Made by a program: the position numbers and the translations under genes | Source of the DNA: Arcanobacterium_A bovis | GTDB lineage: Bacteria; Actinomycetota; Actinomycetes; Actinomycetales; Actinomycetaceae | NCBI RefSeq assembly: GCF_042655305.1 | Contig: NZ_JBHSLR010000006.1 | Length of the DNA stretch: 64,000 nt | Direction: 5' to 3' (one strand) | The notes under the pieces: model-generated | Seen by the model: only the letters and a program-made list of their open reading frames with translations | Databases searched by the model: none | Told to the model about the DNA's origin: nothing | Shown here: piece after piece, positions 25,776 through 34,681 of the stretch | How positions within the stretch are numbered: position 1 is the first letter of the stretch | Layout of the letters: each line of letters begins with the position of its first letter

Positions 25776-26750
25776 ATGCCTATGCACTATCCTATGCACA
25801 GTATTGTGATTCCAAACCCCTTGACTGAGGGGCAAGGGCGCGCAATAGAGAAACTTGCTGAAGCGGCGACGAGTCATGATGGTGTAGCGCCCTTTGACGA
25901 GCAGACGTTGCTCGACCTTAAGCGCGGCACAGCTCGTAAATACTTTTTGGTTTACGAACACAGCTACGCTGGTGCTGAGTGCGACGACGTGCCAGAGCCT
26001 AACGCGGGCGCGGCGCAAGAGCCGGATGCAGCGCCCTTGTGGGGCGTCGCTATTCTTCATGAAGAAAGCGGAACTGCCGAAATTGCGGTCGATCCGCACT
26101 GTAGAAACTGCGGCATCGCTTCCCAGCTAATTGCCACACTTTCCGCCGAAAGGGCAGGGAAAACGTTGTTTCTATGGGCGCATGGTTCGCGCCCGGCGTC
26201 GCTCCACTTAGCGGAAAAATTTTCGATGATACCTTCGCGTGAATTACTCGTGATGAACGCGGAGTTGGAAAGCACTGAAAGTGATGGCGAAACTGCCTGT
26301 GTGCCGTCGAACGTAGTGCTGCGCCGCATTGATTCAACGAATGATGCCGACGTCGATAACCTCGTTCGCCTCAACGCACGCTCATTCAATACGCATCCAG
26401 AGCAGGGAAAACTTTTGCGTGAAGATTTCCTCCAGCGCTTTGAGCAGCCGTGGTTCGATGCGGACCTGTTGCAATGGATAGTTGACGAAAAATCGGGCAA
26501 AACAGTTGGGTTTTTATGGCTCAAGCCTGAAAGCAGCGACTGTGTAGAGCTCTATGTGCTCGGAGTAGACCCGAAGTATCAGGGCAAAGGGCTAGCGGGC
26601 GCTGCAATGCGGTGTGCAATGGCCAGTATGCGTGCTCGAGGCTTCACGCGGATGACACTATACGTCAATCGCTCAAATAGTGCGGCCGTTCGTCTCTATG
26701 AACGTGCGGGATTTCAGCTCTCTGAACTGCACACTTGTTTTCAGTTGTGA
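25776..26750 (+). CDS. mshD: Mycothiol synthase
   Basis: Acetylates Cys-GlcN-Ins with acetyl-CoA, the last step of mycothiol synthesis, the low-molecular-weight thiol of Actinobacteria; cytosolic. The 324 residues hold two GNAT domains. The N-terminal one is degenerate (WGVAILHEESGTAEIAVDPH near residue 90). The C-terminal one is complete, with LGVDPKYQGKGLAGAAMRCA (acetyl-CoA loop) and NSAAVRLYERAGF. The ATG at 25776 has GGAG 7 bases upstream. The gene precedes ppk1 by 53 bp. Its presence supports an actinobacterial host and a possible mycothiol-dependent role for the ArsC-like protein at 44 kb. Confidence 0.9.
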   Translation: MPMHYPMHSIVIPNPLTEGQGRAIEKLAEAATSHDGVAPFDEQTLLDLKRGTARKYFLVYEHSYAGAECDDVPEPNAGAAQEPDAAPLWGVAILHEESGTAEIAVDPHCRNCGIASQLIATLSAERAGKTLFLWAHGSRPASLHLAEKFSMIPSRELLVMNAELESTESDGETACVPSNVVLRRIDSTNDADVDNLVRLNARSFNTHPEQGKLLREDFLQRFEQPWFDADLLQWIVDEKSGKTVGFLWLKPESSDCVELYVLGVDPKYQGKGLAGAAMRCAMASMRARGFTRMTLYVNRSNSAAVRLYERAGFQLSELHTCFQL

Positions 26751-26803
26751 CGTATTTTCGTTTTCCGGTGCAAATTTGTGTATAAATCTGGGATGATCAA
26801 ACT

Positions 26804-29077
26804 ATGAGCGAAGAGTCTTTTCCCCATCCTAATGACGACGACGTTCCCGGCACTCCTGACACCATCGATCGCCTCGGCTCACCCATTCCCGAAGGCACAC
26901 TCGGTACAGACCTCCAAGAAACATGGACGCAGGCGGTGCGTGAGGACCAAGATATTGAAGAAATTTCCCTGCCCGAAGGGAGATTTGCCGACCGTGAACT
27001 CTCGTGGCTCGCGTTCAATGAGCGCGTCCTAGAGCAAGCCGAAGACCAAGATTTACAGATCTTGGAGCGGGCGTGGTTCCTTGCGATCTTTGCCTCTAAC
27101 CTCGATGAGTTCTATATGGTGCGAGTGGCAGGATTAAAGCGCCGAATTGCCACGGGTATGGCGGTAACCAAAGCCTCAGGATTGAGTCCACGTGAAGTGC
27201 TTGAGGGTATCAATAAGCGTGCACAAGAGCTGATGCAACGTCACGCACAGGTATTCGCCAAGGATATTCAGCCGAAGCTTGCTCAAGAGGGCATCGATAT
27301 TTTGCATTGGAAAGAGCTGGGTGAAGCCGAAAAAGAACGCTTGCGCAAGTTCTATCGCAAGCAAATTTTTCCAGTTCTGACTCCGCTCGCGGTTGATCCG
27401 GCACACCCATTCCCATACATTTCGGGTCTCTCGCTCAACCTTGCCGTTATTGTTCGCAATCCGAACACCGGCAAAGAGCTATTTGCGCGGGTCAAAGTAC
27501 CGCCTTTGCTGCCACGATTTATCGCCGTAGATTCAGACGGAATGCCCTATAGCCCGGAGGACGTGCCAGCAAATTCCGAGGGACGCACCGCCTATATTCC
27601 GCTCGAAGAGGTGATTGGCGCACATTTGGGAACATTGTTCCCTGGCATGGAGGTTGTGGAGCACTCAACCTTCCGAATCACCCGTAACGAAGATCTTGAA
27701 GTTGAAGAGGACGACGCCGAAAACTTGCTCAAGGCGCTCGAGAAAGAGTTGCTCCGGCGTCGTTTTGGGCCAGTAGTTCGTCTCGAAGTTGCAGAAGATA
27801 TTTCTCATCATGTGCTTGCGATGTTGGTGCGTGAGCTGGGTGTACGTGATGAAGACGTATTCCGTTTGCCCGCTCCGCTGGATCTTACTGGGTTGAATGC
27901 GATCCATGACCTCGACCGTCCGCAGCTCAAGTACAAGAAATTTGTGCCGGTAACTGCACGCGGATTCGCCGAAGTGGAGAGTTCGCGCGCCGCAGATGTA
28001 TTCGAAGCGATCCGGCATCGCGATATTCTCGTGCAACATCCGTACGACGCCTTCTCGACTTCGGTGCAGCAGTTTATTCGCCAAGCTGCGGAGGATCCGA
28101 AAGTGCTGGCGATCAAACAGACGCTGTATCGCACCTCAGGTGATTCGCCTATTGTGGATGCGCTCATCAAGGCAGCTTATGCGGGCAAGCAAGTGTTGGC
28201 AGTGGTGGAAATTAAAGCCCGTTTTGACGAGCAGAACAATATCGAGTGGGCACGCAAACTCGAAGAAGCGGGCGTGCACGTCGTCTACGGAATTGTTGGT
28301 CTCAAAACGCACTGCAAGTTGTGCCTTGTTGTGCGCCAGGAAGACGACGGTTTGCGCAGGTATTGCCATGTGGGAACGGGAAACTACAACCCTAAGACTG
28401 CGCGCGGATACGAAGACATTGGCTTGTTTACCTGCGATAGGAATGTAGGTCAAGATCTCACCCGCTTGTTTAACCAGCTCTCGGGATACTCGCCCAAGGC
28501 AAAATTCCATCGTTTACTTGTGGCTCCGCTCGGGATTCGCGACGGCCTCATTGAACGCATCGAGCGCGAAATTACCAATAAGCGGGACGGAAAACCTGCC
28601 TGGATTCGCCTCAAGAGCAACTCGCTTGTCGATGAAAAAGTCATTGACGCTCTCTATCGAGCTTCGCAAGCAGGTGTCGAAATCGAAATTCAGGTGCGCG
28701 GCATTTGCTGTATGCGCGCTGGGATCGAGGGATTGTCCGAGAATATCAAAGTGCGCTCAATTCTGGGGCGTTTCCTCGAGCACTCCCGCATTTACGCATT
28801 TTGCAATAACGATGATCCGGAAGTGTACATCGGCTCGGCAGACCTCATGCACCGCAATCTCGACCGTCGTATCGAGGCCCTTATTTCCATCACTGATGAA
28901 GAGATGAAATCCTACCTCATCGATTTGGTGAAGATTGCCTGCTCAGACGATACGCAGTCCTGGCACCTCTACGAAGATGGTTGGCACCACGTAACGCACG
29001 ACGCCGAAGGCAATCGTCTCGCCCACGTGCAAGATCTGCTCATGCAGCGTGCGCGCTCGCGGGTTGCCGAGAAATGA
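26804..29077 (+). CDS. ppk1: Polyphosphate kinase 1
   Basis: Makes long-chain polyphosphate from ATP, reversibly. The 757-residue protein shows the full PPK1 layout: an N-domain starting near RELSWLAFNERVL (residue 67), a head domain and two phospholipase-D-like C-domains. The autophosphorylated histidine is His522 in CHVGTGNYN and the second catalytic histidine is His660 in FLEHSRIYAF, matching E. coli His435 and His592. An acidic ~60-residue extension precedes the N-domain. It lies between mshD and mutT1 and just upstream of the pst operon, so the region links polyphosphate and phosphate uptake. Confidence 0.96.
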   Translation: MSEESFPHPNDDDVPGTPDTIDRLGSPIPEGTLGTDLQETWTQAVREDQDIEEISLPEGRFADRELSWLAFNERVLEQAEDQDLQILERAWFLAIFASNLDEFYMVRVAGLKRRIATGMAVTKASGLSPREVLEGINKRAQELMQRHAQVFAKDIQPKLAQEGIDILHWKELGEAEKERLRKFYRKQIFPVLTPLAVDPAHPFPYISGLSLNLAVIVRNPNTGKELFARVKVPPLLPRFIAVDSDGMPYSPEDVPANSEGRTAYIPLEEVIGAHLGTLFPGMEVVEHSTFRITRNEDLEVEEDDAENLLKALEKELLRRRFGPVVRLEVAEDISHHVLAMLVRELGVRDEDVFRLPAPLDLTGLNAIHDLDRPQLKYKKFVPVTARGFAEVESSRAADVFEAIRHRDILVQHPYDAFSTSVQQFIRQAAEDPKVLAIKQTLYRTSGDSPIVDALIKAAYAGKQVLAVVEIKARFDEQNNIEWARKLEEAGVHVVYGIVGLKTHCKLCLVVRQEDDGLRRYCHVGTGNYNPKTARGYEDIGLFTCDRNVGQDLTRLFNQLSGYSPKAKFHRLLVAPLGIRDGLIERIEREITNKRDGKPAWIRLKSNSLVDEKVIDALYRASQAGVEIEIQVRGICCMRAGIEGLSENIKVRSILGRFLEHSRIYAFCNNDDPEVYIGSADLMHRNLDRRIEALISITDEEMKSYLIDLVKIACSDDTQSWHLYEDGWHHVTHDAEGNRLAHVQDLLMQRARSRVAEK

Positions 29078-29129
29078 TGCCGCACACGTGCCGCATTACC
29101 GCAATCGAGCAAGCGAGGGTGCATAGCCG

Positions 29130-30119
29130 GTGGTGAAAACTAGGAAGCGCGCCGATATTTACGCTGCTGGAGCGCTAGTGTGGCGAGTGAACGAAGGTAA
29201 GCTCGAAGTATTGATCGTTCATCGTCCCCGTTGGAACGATTGGTCGTTTCCAAAGGGAAAGGTGAAGTCCGGCGAAACTTTGCGGGCTTGTTGCGTGCGA
29301 GAGCTGTATGAAGAAGGCGCTGTGCACGTGGTTCTCGGCAGGCCGCTCGGTTGGCAGCGTTACGTTGTAGCGGACGGACGATCCAAGGCGGTTCATTTTT
29401 GGTGTGCCCAAGTGACTTCCAACGACGATGCCGTGCTCAAGGTGCGTCCTAAGGTAAGCTTGGCACTCACGAGTGAAGTGGATCAACGCCGATGGGTGAG
29501 TGTTCGTCAAGCTCGCCGATTGCTCACGTCAAGTGACGATCGAAAAATGCTCACCAAGCTCGCTAAATATTACGATCATGGCGAGCTCACCACCGCAGCG
29601 CTGATTATCTTGCGGCACGCCAAGGCTGTTAAGCGTGAGTTGTGGAAAAACGGAGCTGGCCCTGAATACACACGCCCGCTGGCGTCGTCGGGAAAGAAGC
29701 GCTTGCCACTGATCGCATCTGATCTCGGCGCATATGGTATCAGTGAGGTGCTGAGCTCGCCGTGGAAACGCTGCAAAGATACGGTTAAAGACTACGCGCG
29801 GGCGACGGCGTCGCCGTTGCGAACGCAGATAGTGCTCACCGAACGCGGTTACGTAGTCGATCCACAAGACTTTGCGCAAGAAATTGCAGACGTCGTTGAT
29901 GAGGTGCGTAATCCTTGCGTGATTTGTTTGCATCGTCCGACCTTGGCATTGACATTTTCCACGTTGGCAGAGTTTGCTTCTCGTTCGGTGGTGAAAACTT
30001 TTCCTGAGGCGGATCCCTGGTTGAAGCCTGGTGATATGTTTGTGGTACATATCGCATCGAAACCAGGAAAAGCGAAGAAAATTCTCGCTACCGAGTTGAT
30101 TACCAGCGACTTTGAGTAG
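29130..30119 (+). CDS. mutT1: NUDIX hydrolase fused to a histidine-phosphatase domain (MutT1-like)
   Basis: The 329-residue protein joins two domains. The N-terminal NUDIX box runs from GKVKSGETLRACC into VRELYEEGAV (about residues 43-65), close to GX5EX7REUXEEXGU but with Ala where the final Gly is usual. The C-terminal histidine-phosphatase domain starts at LIILRHAKAVKRE. This architecture is that of mycobacterial MutT1, which degrades 8-oxo-dGTP and diadenosine polyphosphates. The start is GTG with GCGAGGG upstream. It follows ppk1 by 52 bp, so co-transcription is likely. Confidence 0.88.
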   Translation: MVKTRKRADIYAAGALVWRVNEGKLEVLIVHRPRWNDWSFPKGKVKSGETLRACCVRELYEEGAVHVVLGRPLGWQRYVVADGRSKAVHFWCAQVTSNDDAVLKVRPKVSLALTSEVDQRRWVSVRQARRLLTSSDDRKMLTKLAKYYDHGELTTAALIILRHAKAVKRELWKNGAGPEYTRPLASSGKKRLPLIASDLGAYGISEVLSSPWKRCKDTVKDYARATASPLRTQIVLTERGYVVDPQDFAQEIADVVDEVRNPCVICLHRPTLALTFSTLAEFASRSVVKTFPEADPWLKPGDMFVVHIASKPGKAKKILATELITSDFE

Positions 30120-30164
30120 AAATTTACCTGTAGTTATTTCTGTGAAACTCATGCCGTCAAAGTG

Positions 30165-30182
30165 TTTACCATCCGTTAACCA
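30165..30182 (+). promoter_or_regulatory. Pho-box-like direct repeat upstream of pstS
   Basis: GTTTACC and GTTAACC occur 11 bases apart, the spacing of PhoP boxes in Streptomyces (GTTCACC repeats). The second unit also forms a perfect inverted repeat TCCGTTAA/TTAACGGA at 30173-30192. It lies about 90 bp upstream of pstS and would fit phosphate-starvation control. Confidence 0.5.
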
Positions 30183-30270
30183 ATTAACGGATTTGATTTA
30201 AATTTCTTTCTTTAGAGTGATGAGTGGTTGAGGGGTTTTCCCTCCGCTCCCGTACACGAAGGAATAAATA

Positions 30271-31362
30271 GTGAACATCAAACGTGGATACGCAGCAGTT
30301 GCGTCTTTGGCAGTTATCACGCTCGGTCTTACGGCGTGCTCATCAGCTGATTCGAAGAATGAGGATACGAAGTCTTCCTCAAGCAAGTCCACCGGAACCC
30401 TCAATGGTTCAGGAGCATCGTCACAGGTAAATGCACAGCAGGCATGGCGTGACAATTTCACCAAGGACTCTGGTGTAGTCGTAAACTACGATCCTACAGG
30501 TTCAGGAACTGGCCGTGACCAGTTCATTTCTGGCAAGGTTGCATTCGCTGGTTCTGATTCGATGCTTAAGGCTGAAGAAGTCAAGAAGGCAACTGAGCGT
30601 TGCTCCGGTCAAGAGCCACTTGAGCTTCCTCTCTACATTTCGCCAATTGCAGTTGCATTCAACCTTGAGGGCGTGAAGTCGCTTAACCTCACGGCTGATG
30701 TTATTGCAAAGATTTTCGACGGCAAGATCACCAAGTGGAACGATCCAGCTATTGCTGACCTCAACAAGGACGCAAAGCTTCCAGATCTCGCTATCATTCC
30801 AGTGAACCGTGCAGACAAGTCTGGTACCACGGAGAACTTCCAGCAGTACCTCGCGGCTGCCGCTCCAAGCAGCTGGACCTACAAGCCAGCTGACGTGTGG
30901 CCACGCACCGGTACGCAGTCGGCAGAAAAGACCTCTGGTGTAGTGAACTTGGTTAAGTCCACTCAGGGCGCAGTCACCTATGCTGACGCATCCCAGGTTG
31001 GCGAGCTCGGCACCGCCGCTGTTGAAGTTTCCGGTGAGTTCCTCAAGTACTCGCCAGAAGCAGCTGCAAAGATCGTTGACGGTTCAGCACCTACCAAGGA
31101 CGCGAGCGAGCGTCGTCTGACTGTTGACCTCAAGCGTGACGGCTCAATCAAGGGCGCATACCCAATCGTTATGGTTTCCTACCTCATCGCATGTACTCAG
31201 TACGCCGATGCAAAGGATGCTGCAAATGTGAAGGCATACTTCACCTACGTAGCATCGAAGGAAGGCCAGGAAGCAGCTTCGAAGGCTAAGGGTGGAAATG
31301 CCCCAATCTCCGATACGCTTCGCGGTAAGGTTGAAACTGCTCTCAAGCAAATCAAGGGCTGA
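30271..31362 (+). CDS. pstS: Phosphate ABC transporter substrate-binding lipoprotein
   Basis: Binds inorganic phosphate outside the membrane and passes it to PstCAB. The 363 residues begin with a lipoprotein signal, cut at LGLTAC, followed by a Ser/Asp/Lys-rich linker. Phosphate-binding motifs are LNGSGASS near residue 47, PTGSGTGRDQF, FAGSDS and DKSGTTENF. The GTG start has GAAGGA upstream. First gene of the pstSCAB operon. A Pho-box-like repeat lies upstream and a strong hairpin follows, likely to keep pstS mRNA in excess over the permease genes. Confidence 0.96.
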   Translation: MNIKRGYAAVASLAVITLGLTACSSADSKNEDTKSSSSKSTGTLNGSGASSQVNAQQAWRDNFTKDSGVVVNYDPTGSGTGRDQFISGKVAFAGSDSMLKAEEVKKATERCSGQEPLELPLYISPIAVAFNLEGVKSLNLTADVIAKIFDGKITKWNDPAIADLNKDAKLPDLAIIPVNRADKSGTTENFQQYLAAAAPSSWTYKPADVWPRTGTQSAEKTSGVVNLVKSTQGAVTYADASQVGELGTAAVEVSGEFLKYSPEAAAKIVDGSAPTKDASERRLTVDLKRDGSIKGAYPIVMVSYLIACTQYADAKDAANVKAYFTYVASKEGQEAASKAKGGNAPISDTLRGKVETALKQIKG

Positions 31363-31371
31363 CCTAGACTT

Positions 31372-31410
31372 TCTGTGGACCAACCTTCAAGCTCGGGGTT
31401 GGTCCACAGA
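31372..31410 (+). terminator. Intercistronic hairpin between pstS and pstC
   Basis: A perfect 14-bp stem (31372-31385 with 31397-31410) with an 11-base loop starts 10 bases after the pstS stop. It has no U-tract. It probably acts as a partial terminator or 3' stabiliser. Confidence 0.65.
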
Positions 31411-31434
31411 GTCATGTAAAGACCAAACATAGGA

Positions 31435-32583
31435 TTGGTGACGTCATTGCCTCAGGACGTAACGCAGACACAGAAAAGTACGAGTGTGAATTCTCAACAC
31501 AACACATATGAAGAGTCGAAACCGCATGCGATTTGGTCGCCGGTAGCTAAGGGAAGCCGCGCAGACCAGGTATTTCGATGGTTCTCGTCTGGTGCCGGCG
31601 CACTGATCTTGTTGCTCCTCGCGGCAGTAGCAATCTTCTTGCTACTGTCTTCGAAGAATGCATTGTTTGCATCAAGCGAAACGATTGCTTCAGAGGTTGG
31701 TTTTGCCAAGGAAACTGGATTCTGGGGATTTGCAGGTGCAGCGATATTTGGCACCTTGCTTGCTTCAGTGATTGCGCTCGTTATTGCAGTGCCTTTCGCT
31801 GTGTGTATCGCCTTGTTCATCTCGCACTATGCACCACGCCGTTTGGCATCATTCTTCGGTTACGTTATCGATCTTTTGGCGGCAATTCCCTCGGTGGTAT
31901 TCGGTTTGTGGGGAATGTGGTCGCTTGAGCCATTGATGCGCCAGATCTTGCAATGGATTTCCACCACTTTTACTCCGGTATTGCAATTCATCTCAGGTAA
32001 AAAAGAGATGATTGACGGTAAGGAGATGTGGTCGGGAGGTCTGCCAGGCTTCAAATCCTTGGCACAAAGTTACGACTGGTGGCCGCTCAATCCAGACGTT
32101 TTGGCGTTCACCCCGCCGGCACGAAATATTATGATGGGCGGCATTATCCTCGCGGTGATGATTCTTCCGATCATCACGTCCCTTGCACGCGAAGTCTTCC
32201 TACAGACGCCGCGCCTCCAAGAAGAAGCCTCACTCGCCTTGGGCGCCACTCGCTTTGAAATGATCAAAATGGTGGTGCTACCACATGGACGTTCTGGAAT
32301 TGTCTCCGCATCGATGCTGGGACTCGGACGTGCACTCGGTGAGACCATGGCTTTGTTGATGGTGCTTTCGCCAGGACTCATGGTGAACTTTAAGATTTTT
32401 TCGCCAGGTCAACACTCAACTATCGCCTCGCAAATTGCGCTACGCTTCCCCGAAGCCTCCGGTTTAGAATCCGACTTTTTGATCGCTTTGGGCTTTATCT
32501 TGTTCGTGATCACCTTCGTGGTGAACTTTATTGCACGGGCGATTGTTAGCCGTTATGCCGAATTCTCAGGAGCGAATGCATGA
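31435..32583 (+). CDS. pstC: Phosphate ABC transporter permease PstC
   Basis: Inner-membrane permease subunit, 382 residues with six spans. The N-terminal cytosolic part is about 40 residues longer than in E. coli. The ABC-permease EAA loop is visible at LQEEASLALGATRFEMIKMV, where the ATPase docks, followed by GLGRALGETMA. The start is uncertain: TTG at 31435 or GTG at 31438; AGGA lies very close. Its last four bases overlap the pstA start (ATGA), so translation is coupled. Confidence 0.94.
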   Translation: MVTSLPQDVTQTQKSTSVNSQHNTYEESKPHAIWSPVAKGSRADQVFRWFSSGAGALILLLLAAVAIFLLLSSKNALFASSETIASEVGFAKETGFWGFAGAAIFGTLLASVIALVIAVPFAVCIALFISHYAPRRLASFFGYVIDLLAAIPSVVFGLWGMWSLEPLMRQILQWISTTFTPVLQFISGKKEMIDGKEMWSGGLPGFKSLAQSYDWWPLNPDVLAFTPPARNIMMGGIILAVMILPIITSLAREVFLQTPRLQEEASLALGATRFEMIKMVVLPHGRSGIVSASMLGLGRALGETMALLMVLSPGLMVNFKIFSPGQHSTIASQIALRFPEASGLESDFLIALGFILFVITFVVNFIARAIVSRYAEFSGANA

Positions 32584-33695
32584 GCACTACAGTTACTTCT
32601 CAAATTCGATCCGGTGGCGGGCAAGATCCTAAAACGCAGCCGGTGCCGTCACAGAAGAACGTGCGCAAGCAACGCACGCTTCCCAAGTGGTTCAACTTGG
32701 TGGCAGGCGCAATTGCCATTGGTATTTCTGCCACCTTCCTCGTGTTCGGACAGGCAGAGCCTGATTACGTTGGCGCTGGTCTTGTTGCCGCATTTATCTT
32801 CCTCGTAGTAGCAGGTATTGCGGGCTATATTGTGGAAGGACGCCGGTACGGAAACGATCGCATCGCTACAAACGTCATTGTTGGCGCATTTGTTATGGCC
32901 GTTATTCCGCTGGTTTCGCTTCTCTACACAGTAATTGTGCACGGCTGGGAAAAGCTCTCCAGCGAAGGTTATCTCACCGCCACCACGTTTGGTTCCTCAG
33001 ATCCAAGTGCGATTGTTGGTGCTGGTCATGCGATTGTTGGTACGCTGTTGATCACTGGCGTTACTGCGCTGATTTCGATTCCGTTTGGTGTGCTTACCGC
33101 CGTCTACCTCGTAGAATACGGGCGTGGAACGTTCGCACGCGTCATTACATTCCTAGTGGACGTAATGACAGGTATTCCGTCAATCGTGGCCGGTTTGTTT
33201 GCTGCGGCGATGATCCCGATGATCAATATGCAACTTTTCGGTTCCACACAATTTAAGTCTGGATTCATGGGATCTGTGGCGTTGGTGGTACTGATGACGC
33301 CGATCGTCGTACGAAATACCGAAGAAATGTTGCGACTCGTGCCGAAGGACTTGCGCGAGGCTTCCTACGCGCTTGGCGTGTCCAAATCTGCAACGATTGT
33401 GAAGATTGTTCTTCGCACGTCGCTTTCCGGCATTGTGTCGGGAATCGTGATCGCTGTGGCGCGCGTGATAGGCGAATCGGCTCCGCTGTTGATTACTGCC
33501 GGCACAACCGACGTCTACAATATGAATATGTTTGAGGGACAGATGCTCACCTTGCCGGTGTATGTTTACAACGAATACACCAAAGGCTCGCAGGTCACGG
33601 CGTGGGCAGGCGCGCTACTGCTCATTCTCATAGTTTTAATTCTCAATCTTCTAGCCCGCTGGATCGCCAAACGATTCGCACCCAAGGGTGAATAA
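32580..33695 (+). CDS. pstA: Phosphate ABC transporter permease PstA
   Basis: Second permease subunit, 371 residues. A basic N-terminus of ~40 residues precedes the first span. The EAA loop is at LREASYALGVSKSATIVKIV and is followed by ARVIGESAPLLITAG, the usual PstA signature. The N-terminal half has extra spans compared with the E. coli protein. The ATG overlaps the pstC stop codon. The pstB gene follows 54 bp later. Confidence 0.95.
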   Translation: MSTTVTSQIRSGGGQDPKTQPVPSQKNVRKQRTLPKWFNLVAGAIAIGISATFLVFGQAEPDYVGAGLVAAFIFLVVAGIAGYIVEGRRYGNDRIATNVIVGAFVMAVIPLVSLLYTVIVHGWEKLSSEGYLTATTFGSSDPSAIVGAGHAIVGTLLITGVTALISIPFGVLTAVYLVEYGRGTFARVITFLVDVMTGIPSIVAGLFAAAMIPMINMQLFGSTQFKSGFMGSVALVVLMTPIVVRNTEEMLRLVPKDLREASYALGVSKSATIVKIVLRTSLSGIVSGIVIAVARVIGESAPLLITAGTTDVYNMNMFEGQMLTLPVYVYNEYTKGSQVTAWAGALLLILIVLILNLLARWIAKRFAPKGE

Positions 33696-33749
33696 GCGGC
33701 TACACACCGCATAATTATTGCGGCTCGTGCCGCGCAGAAAGGATATGAA

Positions 33750-34529
33750 GTGCAAGAGGGAATTCAGGTTTCAGACCTCAATATTTACTACGGCGATTTT
33801 CTAGCAGTTGAGAATGTAAACGTGGAGATCGAGCCACGCTCAATTACTGCGCTTATTGGCCCATCTGGCTGTGGAAAGTCGACTTTCTTGCGTTCGCTCA
33901 ATCGTATGCATGAAGTGATTCCAGGGGCTTATTCGAAGGGATCTGTGATCATTGACGGCGAGGACATCTATGCCGACGGCGTTGATCCCGTTCGCGTGCG
34001 TGAGCACGTTGGCATGGTGTTCCAGCGTGCCAATCCATTCCCAACGATGTCGATTGCTGATAATGTTTTGGCTGGTCTTCGACTTAATAATCGCAAGATT
34101 GCCAAATCTGATGCAGAACAGATTGTTGAAGAGTCGTTGCGCGGCGCCAACCTGTGGGAGGAAGTCAAGGATCGTCTCAACCGGCCTGGTTCTTCGCTCT
34201 CAGGTGGTCAGCAGCAGCGCCTGTGTATTGCCCGAGCTATTGCGGTGAAACCGAATGTGCTACTGATGGACGAGCCATGTTCTGCACTTGATCCTATCTC
34301 CACGCTGGCTATCGAGGATCTCATGCAAGAGTTGCAAAAGGACTACACAATTGTGATCGTGACTCACAATATGCAGCAGGCAGCACGTGTGTCGAATAAG
34401 ACTGGCTTCTTCAATATTGAAGGCACTGGCAAACCGGGACATCTCGTTGAGTATGACGACACTGAAAAGATTTTCTCCAATCCTGCCAAGAAGGAAACCG
34501 AAGACTACGTATCTGGTCGTTTCGGCTGA
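33750..34529 (+). CDS. pstB: Phosphate ABC transporter ATPase PstB
   Basis: ATPase that drives phosphate import, 259 residues. Walker A is GPSGCGKST at residues 37-45, the Q-loop lies near MVFQRANPFP, the signature is LSGGQQQRL and Walker B is VLLMDEPCSALDP. The GTG start follows GAAAGGA. Last gene of the operon; no phoU follows in the same transcript, but a DUF47 (PhoU-like) gene lies in the convergent pit pair. A strong hairpin follows. Confidence 0.97.
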   Translation: MQEGIQVSDLNIYYGDFLAVENVNVEIEPRSITALIGPSGCGKSTFLRSLNRMHEVIPGAYSKGSVIIDGEDIYADGVDPVRVREHVGMVFQRANPFPTMSIADNVLAGLRLNNRKIAKSDAEQIVEESLRGANLWEEVKDRLNRPGSSLSGGQQQRLCIARAIAVKPNVLLMDEPCSALDPISTLAIEDLMQELQKDYTIVIVTHNMQQAARVSNKTGFFNIEGTGKPGHLVEYDDTEKIFSNPAKKETEDYVSGRFG

Positions 34530-34621
34530 GCACGCGTCAGGTAGCGGTCAGCGGGCGGCTGGGCATATTTCAGCTTGTATGTTTGCTTAGCTTAGATACA
34601 GAGCGTCGGTACGACAATAAT

Positions 34622-34665
34622 GCTGGTGGGGAGCGGTTCACGAAACTGAACTGCTCCCCACCAGC
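34622..34665. terminator. Bidirectional terminator between pstB and pit
   Basis: A 19-bp stem with one G-T pair (34622-34640 with 34647-34665) and a six-base loop lies between convergent operons. Confidence 0.82.
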
Positions 34666-34681
34666 GTTTATGTTCGAAGAC

